A stretch of DNA of 7,030 nt from Demequinaceae bacterium UBA4004 (GCA_002384765.1 DGBM01000209.1:1-7030); one strand, 5' to 3'; positions 1 to 5,923 are shown, counted from the first letter of the stretch. Translations and numbers: made by a program. Notes: generated from the sequence alone by a model not told the origin.

Positions 1-10
1 CCCCCCCTAG

Positions 11-28
11 GCAGGTTGGCGAACCTGC
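11..28. repeat. Perfect 7-bp inverted repeat (hairpin) with 4-nt loop
   Basis: GCAGGTT (11-17) and AACCTGC (22-28) are exact reverse complements around the loop GGCG. No T-run follows on either strand, so it is not a classic intrinsic terminator. It may end a transcript entering from the left, since a TAG at 8-10 could close an upstream frame, or it may be a protein-binding dyad. Function is unknown. Confidence 0.4.
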
Positions 29-57
29 ATTCATCCAGCCGCACTTTGTGAGGCCGG

Positions 58-85
58 TTGGCTCTAAGTCTGTGACGTCTAGGCT
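58..85 (+). promoter_or_regulatory. Candidate promoter for the left-end gene
   Basis: TTGGCT (58-63) resembles a -35 box and TAGGCT (80-85) a weak -10 box, 16 bases apart. Transcription would then begin at about 92-93, exactly at the ATG at 93. This is the same leaderless geometry as at the reductase and antitoxin genes in this window. The -10 match is only T-A-n-n-n-T, so this is an inference supported mainly by spacing. Confidence 0.35.
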
Positions 86-92
86 TACTTGC

Positions 93-404
93 ATGCAAGA
101 ACAGCCTGGTCTCCAAGGAATCTCACCAATTCAGCAAGTGTATGTGGACGCGGTCAAGGCCCCGCTAGACATGATCGAGGTGGCCTACGAGAGACTTCGA
201 GACCGTCTCGCGCGTCAAGTCGAAGACGAGAGAGCTAAGGCGGAGACGCTGTCTGATGCGTGGACCATTATCGACAACGCGTATCGACTGAACACATTGT
301 TGCGCCAGTTTCCTGGACTGAAGCAGAGGGATGAGATTGTGCGTTCAGCGATCGATGTTTTCAAGGTGGCAGAGCCTTTTCGCCACGCAGAGTTCAGCAC
401 ATGA
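93..404 (+). CDS. Hypothetical protein, N-terminal half of a split gene
   Basis: The frame encodes 103 residues from ATG 93. An in-frame GTG at 48 would add 15 residues, but the predicted promoter and a leaderless start favour 93. The product is soluble and mostly helical. A charged segment (about residues 28-55, rich in Arg, Glu and Asp) could form a coiled coil, and it is followed by a more hydrophobic helix around AYRLNTLLRQFPGLKQ. There is no signal peptide or membrane segment. I do not recognise a named family. The last residues after FRH look out of register. Continuing in the next frame gives VQHMNREVRS, which reads as a natural continuation, so the original protein probably ran on into the sequence after 401. 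GC content is lower than in the genes from 959 onward, which may indicate transfer. Whether this shortened product is made is unknown. Confidence 0.5.
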   Translation: MQEQPGLQGISPIQQVYVDAVKAPLDMIEVAYERLRDRLARQVEDERAKAETLSDAWTIIDNAYRLNTLLRQFPGLKQRDEIVRSAIDVFKVAEPFRHAEFST

Positions 405-755
405 ACCGGGAAGTCCGAAGTATCGCGGCGGAGGGGCTGGCAGTCTGGGGCGAACTGTCGTGGGCGACAAAGGGTTCGGACGGGCAGGTTGAGAACCACC
501 TGCGAATCAGGCTGCCCTACATCTCGCAAGGGCCGCAGTTGGTCAGTGCCAGCTGCTCCCGGAGAGACGGATTACAGCGCGGGATCTGGTTTCATTCACC
601 TGCTCCTGGCCGATCGGAACATCAATCTCAGCCGGATCGCGGAGGCAGCGAGCGACTTCTCTGAGCGCTTTCTTGCTGAGTTGGGTTCAGCGTACGATCG
701 GCGCTCGGGAGAGCCTGGCGAAACACTTCGTCTATTTGTACCGACGTCTCCTTAG
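401..755 (+). pseudogene. Frameshifted C-terminal half of the left-end hypothetical gene
   Basis: An ATG at 401 overlaps the preceding stop (ATGA) and opens a frame that reads plausibly through GELSW and LRIRLPYIS to about 545-560, then becomes compositionally odd. From about 565 the protein-like reading switches frame to GFIHLLLADRNINLSRIAEAASDFSERFLAEL and ends at TAG 753-755. The final frame is the same as that of the segment starting at 93, and 93-755 is exactly 221 codons. Two compensating indels, near 386-390 and near 545-565, would therefore restore one protein of about 220 residues. No domain is recognised. Alternatives are two overlapping small genes, programmed frameshifting (no convincing slippery site seen) or base-calling errors. 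The lower GC of this block matches the upstream half. Confidence 0.5.
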
Positions 756-958
756 GCGCGCTTCACCCCAACCCGCAATCCGGCCCGTGTGTCCCCACCC
801 GACCCGACAGTGCGGCAAGACTTCGCTTCCGAGGGGATCAAGCCTGACCGCCGTGAGGGAGCGACTTCTTGGCGCACGCCCAAGGTGACGTAGCAGCGAA
901 ACCCAACCCAAGCGTCGGCCGCAAACAGCAGGGACAACAGGCGCAGAGGTGACCGCCC
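756..958. other. Intergenic stretch with no supported gene
   Basis: This 203-base gap lies between the broken gene ending at 755 and the 3' end of the MerR gene at 959. Short open frames exist on both strands, but none has a ribosome-binding site, consistent codon-position bias or recognisable protein sequence. A weak stem, CTTGG/CCAAG, sits near 870-886 and is too short to call. It may be remnant DNA at the junction between the lower-GC left block and the high-GC backbone. Confidence 0.4.
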
Positions 959-1321
959 TCAACGGCTCCCGTAGTACGCGATCTTGTCGTCGAGCACCTC
1001 AATAGCGGCAGTCAACGCACCAGCCTGGCGCACCAGCTCGTCCCGCCGACCCATCAGAAACTCGGCGCGCTCACCAGCCTCACCATCGGCCCTCAGCAAG
1101 CGAGTGAACCGGCGCAGGTCCGCGATGCCCAGCACCGCATCGCGCAGGCACGTCACCACGCCGATCCACGCCACGTCGTTGTCGGCGTAGCGCCAGTGGC
1201 CGGACGCGTCGCGATCGATGGGGCCCACCAGGCCCTCGCGCTCGTAGTACCGCACCGTGTCCTCGCTCAGCCCGGTGGCGGTCGCCGCCTCGCCCATGCT
1301 GATGCCCTGTGTCACCGTCAT
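959..1321 (-). CDS. MerR-family transcriptional regulator
   Basis: This 120-residue protein has the family layout. An N-terminal winged helix-turn-helix covers about residues 7-55, with the hallmark TVRYYEREGLV and the wing GHWRYADND. A dimerisation coiled coil covers about 85-117. The C-terminus is short, with no Cys cluster like those of metal-sensing MerR proteins. Its only cysteine is Cys58. It therefore resembles the NmlR/AdhR-like group that often sits beside oxidoreductase genes and responds to aldehyde or redox stress; that assignment is inferred. Its ATG overlaps the TGA of the upstream reductase gene by 4 bases (ATGA, minus strand), implying translational coupling and one mRNA. It probably activates the operon from the palindromic operator at 2281-2298, about 960 bases upstream of its own start, and so controls its own level. 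With the reductase interrupted 345 bases before this start, coupling may be weakened. Confidence 0.88.
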   Translation of the reverse strand: MTVTQGISMGEAATATGLSEDTVRYYEREGLVGPIDRDASGHWRYADNDVAWIGVVTCLRDAVLGIADLRRFTRLLRADGEAGERAEFLMGRRDELVRQAGALTAAIEVLDDKIAYYGSR

Positions 1322-2265
1322 GACACCGAGTTCAGCACGGCCAGAGCATCGGCGTCCAGGCGCACGTCGCGGGCGGCCATGACCTCCTCGAGCTGCGCGA
1401 CCGACGACACCCCCACGATCGGCGTCACCGCGGGGGAGCCGCCCATCAGCCACGCAAGCACCACCTGGTTGCGCGTCGCGCCCGTGGACGTCGCGACCCG
1501 GTCGAGCGCCGCCAGCCGACGCTCGGTGTCGGCGTGCAGATAGGGCGCCTGGAGCGGACGGTCGGGCCGCGCATACGCGCCCGCGAGCAGGGTGTTGTAC
1601 GCCCAGAACGCCAGGTCCTCGCTGCGCGCGTAGTCCAGCGCATCGGGCGTGGCGACGACGTGTCAACCCTCGACCAAATGGGCGAAGGGCACGGGTTGCA
1701 GGTAGGTGTGGCGCAGTTGCATCGCGGAGTACGGTTCCACGCCCGTCGCCGACGCCGTGGCGCGGGCCCGCTCCAGGCGCCACACGGCGTGATTGGAGGC
1801 ACCCAACTGGCGGACCCGGCCATCGGCCACCGTGGCGCCCAGGGCTGCCACCTGGTCCTCAAGCGGAACCGTGCGGTCCTCGACGTGAGCCCACAGCAGT
1901 TCTACGTGGTCGGTGCCCAGGCGTTCCAGCGACCCGCCCAGCGCGGCCTCGATCGCGGCGGGGGACAGGCCCTCCATCGACTCGGGCCACTTGCCTGCAA
2001 CCAGCGGCTCGGCGCCCAGCTTGGTCGAGACCCACACCTGCTCGCGGATGCCGGGGTTCGCGGCGAACCACTGGCCCAGCATGCGCTCGCTCGCGCCGCC
2101 GCGACCCGTGGGCGACTCCCAGAAGCTGTAGTTGTCTGCGGTGGCGAGCCAGCGTCTGCCCAGCTCCACGAAGCGGTCGAGGATCGCGAACGACTCGTCG
2201 CGGTCCTGCCGAGTGCCGAAGTACATCGCGCCCAGCGCGATCTGTCCCTTGTGAGTGATGTTCAT
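1318..2265 (-). pseudogene. Aldo/keto reductase, interrupted by an in-frame TGA
   Basis: Read through one stop, the frame gives 315 residues, normal for a single-domain NAD(P)H-dependent aldo/keto reductase (cytosolic TIM barrel). Family features include the strand LGAMYFG near residues 11-17, Tyr46 in ADNYSFW, Lys82 in STK, His127 in LLWAHVED, and GRVRQLGASN (149-158). Downstream of the stop are YARSEDLAFWAYNTLL and VTPIVGVSS, typical of the C-terminal cofactor region. Two defects stand out. Codon 201 (1663-1665) is TGA, removing the last 114 residues. The usual catalytic Asp of the DTA motif is Ala41 (GCC instead of GAC, one base different), although Tyr, Lys and His of the tetrad remain. 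No frameshift is needed. ATG 2265 is chosen because a GTG at 2280 lies inside the promoter spacer and ATG 2265 sits about 7 bases after the -10 box. The MerR gene follows with a 4-base overlap. The product is probably inactive; a sequencing error at the TGA cannot be excluded. Confidence 0.85.
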
Positions 2266-2271
2266 AAGGGC

Positions 2272-2302
2272 AGAAAACACCCTGGAGCGCGCTCCAGGTC
2301 AA
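2272..2302 (-). promoter_or_regulatory. MerR-type promoter and operator of the reductase-regulator unit
   Basis: On the minus strand, TTGACC (-35, 2302-2297) and TTTTCT (-10, 2277-2272) are separated by 19 bases, the over-long spacing typical of promoters that MerR proteins activate by DNA distortion. The -35 end and spacer contain the perfect 18-base palindrome CCTGGAGCGCGCTCCAGG (2281-2298), placed where MerR dimers bind. The predicted transcription start falls on or next to the ATG at 2265, so the mRNA should be leaderless. The likely ligand is the MerR protein encoded at the end of this operon. Confidence 0.82.
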
Positions 2303-2353
2303 GCGGGGTTCCGCGGCGCGAGGCCCCGGCGCTCGCCGAGTGCCGGACAAGCC

Positions 2354-2392
2354 TTGAGTTCCTTGTGTACACAGCGTAAACTATGTACACAT
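2354..2392 (+). promoter_or_regulatory. Promoter and twin operator of the toxin-antitoxin operon
   Basis: TTGAGT (2354-2359) and TAAACT (2377-2382) form a -35/-10 pair with 17-base spacing, putting the start of transcription at about 2389-2391, at the antitoxin ATG. Two related boxes cover it: the perfect 10-base palindrome TGTGTACACA (2364-2373) between the promoter elements, and TATGTACACA (2382-2391) over the start point. Their centres are 18 bases apart and both contain TGTACA, the core known from YefM-YoeB operators. Antitoxin or antitoxin-toxin complex binding here would repress the operon. Confidence 0.75.
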
Positions 2393-2651
2393 GAGCACCA
2401 TTAGTCGCCGTATCGGTAGTCGCGAGTTCCGCGCCGAGTTCTCTGACGTTGTCGGACACGTGGCCTACGGTGGCGAGCGCGTGGCACTCACGCGGAACGG
2501 GAAGGTGGCGGCCGTGCTCATCAGCAACGAAGACCTCGAGACCTTGGAGCGCCTGGAAATGGCGGCGGACGTCGAGGCATACCGCGCGGCCAAGGCGGCC
2601 GACGACGGTGGCCGGGTGTCGTTGGAGGACTTGGACCGAGAACTGGGGTAG
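2391..2651 (+). CDS. Phd/YefM-family antitoxin
   Basis: This 86-residue protein begins with the DNA-binding Phd/YefM fold (about residues 1-55), including SREFRAEFSDVVGHVAYGGE, VALTRNGKVAAVLIS and a short helix DLETLERLE. The acidic, probably disordered C-terminal tail (about 60-86, ending SLEDLDRELG) is the part that normally wraps and blocks the toxin. It would act in the cytoplasm as both toxin inhibitor and autorepressor, assisted by the toxin in conditional cooperativity, as known for the family. The ATG at 2391 sits directly after the promoter without a ribosome-binding site, consistent with leaderless translation. The toxin gene starts 3 bases after its stop, the usual antitoxin-first order. 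Confidence 0.9.
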   Translation: MSTISRRIGSREFRAEFSDVVGHVAYGGERVALTRNGKVAAVLISNEDLETLERLEMAADVEAYRAAKAADDGGRVSLEDLDRELG

Positions 2652-2654
2652 TTC

Positions 2655-2912
2655 GTGTACCGCGTCGAGTTGACGTCGGCAGCCGCGCGCCAACTGCGGA
2701 AGCTGCCTCGTGAGCACAGGGCACGCGTCCAGGCTCGCATCCGCGAGCTTGCGAGCGATCCTCGACCGACGGGCGCCATCAAACTCGCCGGTGAGACCAC
2801 GGCTTGGCGCACTCGGATAGGCGACTATCGCGTGATCTACGACATTTTCGACTCTGTGCTGGTGGTGACAGTGGTCGCGGTGGGTCATCGGCGCGAGGTG
2901 TACCGCACGTAG
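2655..2912 (+). CDS. RelE/ParE-superfamily toxin
   Basis: This 85-residue basic protein has the RelE/StbE layout: N-terminal strand YRVELTSAAARQLRKL, a helical hairpin (about 10-35), then the core AIKLAGETTAWRTRIGDYRVIYDI and a closing VGHRREVYR. Candidate active-site residues by family position are Lys43, Arg52/Arg54, Arg59, Arg80 and Tyr83. These suggest a ribosome-dependent mRNA interferase rather than a gyrase-poisoning ParE, though sequence alone does not settle it. The start is GTG at 2655, 3 bases after the antitoxin stop, with GGGG (2645-2648) as the ribosome-binding site inside the end of the antitoxin gene, so the two are translationally linked. It is full length with no lesion seen, and is expected to be held inactive by the upstream antitoxin. 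Confidence 0.88.
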   Translation: MYRVELTSAAARQLRKLPREHRARVQARIRELASDPRPTGAIKLAGETTAWRTRIGDYRVIYDIFDSVLVVTVVAVGHRREVYRT

Positions 2913-2937
2913 GTTCAGCGCCGATGGTCGCGCCGGG

Positions 2938-3480
2938 CTACGAGTTGCCTACCGGAACGTAGCGCTCGGCTCGTGCCCCCGAGGTGAACTCGGTGGTCCC
3001 GACGTGCCGCAGTGTGAGCGGTTCCGCCAGACCTTCGAACAGCCAGGGCCCGTGGCCTACGAGCGTCGGGTAGACGACGAACTCGTACTCGTCGATGAGC
3101 CCTGCGTCGGCCAGGGCGCGGGGCAATGTGACGCCGCCGACGTACAGTCCGTCGCCCGGTTGCTCCTTCAACTTCCTGACCGCATCGACGGGGTCACCGG
3201 TCAGAGATTCGGTGTTCCAGCCGTCGGGTTCGCGCGTGCTCGACACCAGGTACTTCTTGGCCGCGTTGATCGACTGCTCGAACGACCGCGTCCACGGAGG
3301 TAGGTCTTCCGCCGTGCGCCAGAACTCCATCAGTTCGTAGGTGGTGCGGCCCAGGATGATCGCGTCGGCGCGGGCGATGGTCTGCGCGGCGTGGTGGTGA
3401 GTCTCCTGGTCCGGAGTGCCAGCCATGTGGTCGACGCAGCCGTCGAGCGAGACGTTGATCGAATAGCGCAGGGGTCGCAT
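2938..3480 (-). CDS. RibD C-terminal / dihydrofolate-reductase-like protein
   Basis: This 180-residue cytosolic protein belongs to the family related to YyaP/YwjB, which shares the dihydrofolate-reductase fold and the reductase half of RibD. It shows RYSINVSLDGCVD at the N-terminus, ADAIILGRTTYELMEFW (about 38-54) and KYLVSSTRE (76-84). DGLYVGGVTLPRAL (110-123) has the Gly-Gly expected to bind NADPH, and EFVVYPTLVGHGPWLFEGL follows in the core. Length fits a stand-alone family member with no deaminase domain, so it is not a bifunctional RibD. The physiological substrate is unknown for most relatives, and a true folate or riboflavin role is not implied. The start is ATG 3480; the frame is open to 3708, but that extension runs into zur on the same strand and reads as non-protein. 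No strong ribosome-binding site is seen. The gene is convergent with the toxin gene (25-base gap). Confidence 0.85.
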   Translation of the reverse strand: MRPLRYSINVSLDGCVDHMAGTPDQETHHHAAQTIARADAIILGRTTYELMEFWRTAEDLPPWTRSFEQSINAAKKYLVSSTREPDGWNTESLTGDPVDAVRKLKEQPGDGLYVGGVTLPRALADAGLIDEYEFVVYPTLVGHGPWLFEGLAEPLTLRHVGTTEFTSGARAERYVPVGNS

Positions 3481-3576
3481 CCGCTCAGGCTGGCATGGTT
3501 CCCACGATTTCGCTACGCCTGACGATGGAGCCCCCAACAGGCGCGATCGTCCGCGGCCGCATCTGCATTCCGGAGT

Positions 3577-3600
3577 AGCGGGGGAGGCGCCCGCCCCGCT
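3577..3600 (-). terminator. Possible terminator hairpin after zur
   Basis: On the minus strand a GC-rich 7-bp stem (AGCGGGG paired with CCCCGCT, 10-base loop) begins on the last base of the zur stop codon. There is no T-tract, so it would be a weak or factor-assisted terminator. It lies 96 bases before the next gene on the same strand. Confidence 0.3.
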
Positions 3601-4052
3601 CAGCGGGTGTCCCCGCCTGATTCCGCGCAATCGGGGCACACGCCGAAGATCTCCAGGGTGTGGGTGACGTCGGTGTAGCCGTGCTGCGCGGCGAGCTGTT
3701 CGGCCCACTGTTCAATGGCAGGGCCGCCAATTTCGATGGCGCGTCCGCACCGTCGGCACGCGAGGTGGTGGTGATGTTGCCGCGAGCACCGCATATAGAC
3801 GGACTCGCCGTCCTCGCGGTTCATGACGTCCACGTCTCCGGACTTCACCATGCGGGCGAGGTAGCGGTAGACCGTCGCGAGGCCGATGGTCTCTCCGCGT
3901 TCCTTCAGGAGGGCGTGGATCTCCTGGGCGCTCTGGAAACTCTGCAGCTCACCGAGGACGCTCACGATGGCGCGCCGCTGGTGGGTCATGCGAGGTACGG
4001 GCCGATGGTCCGGGGCCCCCTTGCCCTCCTCGGTGTTAAAAAGGATTATCAT
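3600..4052 (-). CDS. zur: Zur, Fur-family zinc-responsive repressor
   Basis: This protein is 150 residues from ATG 4052. The winged helix covers about 25-80 (AQEIHALLKERGETIGLATVYRYLARMV). It is followed by GESVYMRCS, the metal-site run HHHH (93-96), and two CxxC pairs (Cys99/Cys102 and Cys139/Cys142) that form the structural zinc site. Its end, TDVTHTLEIFGVCPDC, is very like mycobacterial Zur (FurB). Zn-bound dimers repress zinc uptake, and the divergent znu operon and shared operator agree. The start is uncertain: ATG 3989 would give 129 residues but leaves almost nothing before the first helix. The 4052-3990 stretch keeps G/C-rich third positions, and no other start codon lies between. Neither start has a ribosome-binding site. 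A TATGCT at 4067-4062 could be the -10 of a nearly leaderless mRNA from 4052, placing the start codon inside the Zur box and giving tight self-repression. Confidence 0.88.
   Translation of the reverse strand: MIILFNTEEGKGAPDHRPVPRMTHQRRAIVSVLGELQSFQSAQEIHALLKERGETIGLATVYRYLARMVKSGDVDVMNREDGESVYMRCSRQHHHHLACRRCGRAIEIGGPAIEQWAEQLAAQHGYTDVTHTLEIFGVCPDCAESGGDTR
4021..4049 (+). promoter_or_regulatory. Candidate promoter of the znu operon
   Basis: TTGCCC (4021-4026) and GATTAT (4044-4049) lie 17 bases apart. TATCAT (4047-4052) is a better -10 match but would need a 20-base spacer. In both cases the -10 element lies inside the predicted Zur box, so bound Zur would exclude RNA polymerase. This is an inference from sequence match and spacing. 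Confidence 0.45.
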
Positions 4053-4056
4053 TATC
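4044..4056. promoter_or_regulatory. Zur box between zur and znuA
   Basis: GATTATCATTATC on the plus strand (GATAATGATAATC on the minus) is a 6-1-6 dyad with five of six base pairs symmetric. It shares the central AATGAT of known actinobacterial Zur boxes. It is the only AT-rich dyad in the intergenic region and overlaps the candidate znu promoter and the proposed zur start codon, so one site could control both directions. Confidence 0.75.
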
Positions 4057-4070
4057 GTAGAAGCATAGCT

Positions 4071-4078
4071 AAGGAGGG
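4071..4078 (+). promoter_or_regulatory. Strong ribosome-binding site of znuA
   Basis: AAGGAGGG ends 6 bases before ATG 4085 and closely matches the anti-Shine-Dalgarno complement. It fixes the znuA start and contrasts with the apparently leaderless genes elsewhere in the window. Confidence 0.85.
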
Positions 4079-4084
4079 CCTGTC

Positions 4085-5017
4085 ATGGCCAGAGGGTTGT
4101 CAACACACGTTGTGGCGGGTGTTGCAGCCGCAACGCTCGGCCTGGGAGGGTGTGCAATCGCCGACGGCGACGGCGCCTCCCATGAGACCGATGCCGCCGT
4201 GTCCGTCGTTGCCTCGACCACCATCCTCGGCAGCGTCGCCGGTCAGGTGGTGGAGTGCGGCGGCGGCCAGGTGCACACGTTGATGCCCGTGGGCGCGGAC
4301 CCGCACGACTACTCGCCCTCATCGGCCGATGTTGCGGCAATGGTGAAGGCCTCGCTCGTGGTCGTCAACGGTCTGGGGCTCGAGGAAGGGCTGACATCCG
4401 CGCTGGATACTGCGGGCGAGGACGGCGCCGTCGTCTACGCGGTAGGCCCCGACCTGGACCCCCAACCCCGCGAGGGCGCGAGCGACTCGCTTGACCCGCA
4501 CATCTGGATGGACGTCGCGCGCATGGCCAAAGCCGCATCCCTCATCGGCGACCAACTCGCGGCCGCCACGGGTGACGATGCCTACGCGACCTGTGGCTTG
4601 ACGGTCTCGGACTCGCTCATGGAGACCGACACCGAGGTGCGGTCGATCCTCGACGCCGTCCCCGAGTCGCGGCGGGTGCTGGTGACCGATCACCAGGCGT
4701 TTGGCTACTTCGGATCCGCCTATGGGTTCACCTCGGCTGGCGTGGTGATCCCTGGCGGCTCGACGCTTGCCGAACCCAACTCGGCCGACCTCGCGGCGCT
4801 TGCGGACACGGTGCGCAGCGAGGGGGTCACGGCGATCTTCGCGAACACCGCCAACCCCACTGCGCTCGTGGATGCGCTCGCCCAAGAGGCGGGGACGCAG
4901 GTGAGCGTGGTGGAGCTCTACGTCGGCAGCCTCGGCGCCGCAGGCTCCGGGGCCGATACCTACCAGTCCATGATGCTGACCGACGCCCGTCGCATCGCCG
5001 ACGCGCTCTCGGGCTAG
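4085..5017 (+). CDS. znuA: Zinc ABC transporter substrate-binding lipoprotein (ZnuA-like)
   Basis: This 310-residue cluster 9 (family A-I) metal-binding protein carries a lipoprotein signal peptide. The hydrophobic stretch VVAGVAAATLGL precedes the lipobox LGGC, with Cys23 lipidated so the mature protein is anchored outside the membrane. Expected metal ligands are His74 (GADPHDYSPS), His139 (DPHIWMD), His203 (TDHQAFGYF) and Asp291 (GADTYQSMM). Three His plus one acidic residue fits zinc better than manganese proteins, which use Glu at the third site. The His-rich loop that many ZnuA proteins carry before the second ligand is absent; only the short stretch GASDSLDPH is there. Cys58 and Cys170 are the only mature cysteines besides the lipid anchor and might pair. 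It is the first gene of a three-gene operon behind a Zur box, with the permease starting 9 bases after its stop. It would deliver Zn2+ to the ZnuB-like permease. Confidence 0.9.
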   Translation: MARGLSTHVVAGVAAATLGLGGCAIADGDGASHETDAAVSVVASTTILGSVAGQVVECGGGQVHTLMPVGADPHDYSPSSADVAAMVKASLVVVNGLGLEEGLTSALDTAGEDGAVVYAVGPDLDPQPREGASDSLDPHIWMDVARMAKAASLIGDQLAAATGDDAYATCGLTVSDSLMETDTEVRSILDAVPESRRVLVTDHQAFGYFGSAYGFTSAGVVIPGGSTLAEPNSADLAALADTVRSEGVTAIFANTANPTALVDALAQEAGTQVSVVELYVGSLGAAGSGADTYQSMMLTDARRIADALSG

Positions 5018-5026
5018 GGAGTCCTC

Positions 5027-5923
5027 ATGACCTTTGTCGAGTGGTTCATTGAGCCCTTCTCCTTGGGGTTCCAGCAACGCGCACTTCTTGGCGGCATCCT
5101 GGCCGGGCTCATGTGCGCCGTCGTCGGCACCTGGCTCGTCCTGAGAGGGATGAGCTTCTTTGGCGACGCCTTCGTTCACGGCGTCGTCCCCGGCATTGCC
5201 GCGGCCGTGGTGCTGGACGTCAGCCCCGCGCTCGGCGCGGCTGTTGCCGCCGCGGTCATGGTCGCTGGAATCGAGGTGGTGAGCCGGCAGACAAAGCTGA
5301 GCGAAGACACCGCGATTGGCCTGCTGTTTGTCGGAATGCTCGCGCTTGGAGTGGTGATCATCTCCAGCGTCGATTCATATACGGGGAGCCTGACCACGAT
5401 CCTGTTCGGCGATGCTTTGGGGGTCACAAGCGCCGACCTGGTGCAGCAGGCAATCCTGGGAGGATTCGTGATCATCGTTTCGGTCGCCATGTACCGGCCG
5501 TTCCTCGCGCTGTCCTTCAACAAGCAGAAGGCCGAACTGTTGGGGATGCGCCCCGGTAGGGCGCACGCGGTCTTGCTCGTCCTGATCGCCGCCGCCGTGA
5601 TCGGCAGCTTCCAGTCCATCGGCACGCTGCTCGTCTTCGGGCTGCTCGTGGGCCCGCCGGCGACGGCGGCACTGGTGGTCCGCACCGTTCCGCGCATGAT
5701 GGCGGTGGCGGCGGGCATCTCCGTCGTCTCCGTGTGGCTCGGCCTGCTCATCAGCTTTCATCTGGGAACCGCAGGATCGGCCACGATGGCGCTTGTACCG
5801 ATCGTCGCCTTCTTCCTCACCTTGGCCTGGACCACGCTACGTGCAAGGCGGTCGGCGTCGCGAGACCCTGGGACGCAGCGGGTTGCGTCTGACTCCGCCT
5901 CGACCCCCGCGGTGACGCGATGA
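5027..5923 (+). CDS. znuB: Zinc ABC transporter permease (ZnuB-like)
   Basis: This 298-residue ABC-3 family integral membrane protein has about eight or nine hydrophobic segments. These lie near residues 17-39, 50-63, 66-85, 95-115, 138-160, 180-194, 198-218, 224-244 and 252-270. Conserved landmarks are MSFFGDAFVHGVVPGIAAA, where a His faces the transport path in relatives, and SFNKQKAELLGMRP (about 163-176), the cytoplasmic coupling region that contacts the ATPase. A third is the Pro-rich helix LLVFGLLVGPPATAALV. The polar tail after residue 271 is variable and cytosolic. A homodimer would form the Zn2+ channel. ATG 5027 is preceded by AGGGAG (5016-5021), which overlaps the znuA stop, so the genes are tightly linked. 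The stop overlaps the next gene's ATG by 4 bases (ATGA). Confidence 0.9.
   Translation: MTFVEWFIEPFSLGFQQRALLGGILAGLMCAVVGTWLVLRGMSFFGDAFVHGVVPGIAAAVVLDVSPALGAAVAAAVMVAGIEVVSRQTKLSEDTAIGLLFVGMLALGVVIISSVDSYTGSLTTILFGDALGVTSADLVQQAILGGFVIIVSVAMYRPFLALSFNKQKAELLGMRPGRAHAVLLVLIAAAVIGSFQSIGTLLVFGLLVGPPATAALVVRTVPRMMAVAAGISVVSVWLGLLISFHLGTAGSATMALVPIVAFFLTLAWTTLRARRSASRDPGTQRVASDSASTPAVTR

Noticed and set aside
377..390. Programmed ribosomal frameshift at the T-run before the first break in the left-end gene
   Set aside because: CCTTTTCGCC does not match a standard slippery heptamer, and a second shift would still be required downstream.
1663..1665. TGA as a selenocysteine codon in the reductase
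   Set aside because: The position is not a known redox site in this family, no convincing stem-loop follows the TGA, and the catalytic Asp is also lost, so nonsense mutation is simpler.
959..1783. A 274-codon minus-strand open frame covering the MerR gene and more
   Set aside because: Its first ~154 codons are a shadow of the aldo/keto reductase in another frame, Gly/Arg-rich and unlike a protein. The real start is ATG 1321.
1534..2379. A 281-codon plus-strand open frame antisense to the reductase
   Set aside because: It runs through the MerR-type operator and opposes a clear reductase sequence; its composition is that of a shadow frame.
2262..2888. A 208-codon minus-strand open frame antisense to the toxin-antitoxin pair
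   Set aside because: Both plus-strand genes are clear family members with promoter and tight spacing; the antisense frame has no recognisable features.
4319..5179. A 286-codon minus-strand open frame antisense to znuA
   Set aside because: It is a high-GC antisense shadow of a well-supported lipoprotein gene.
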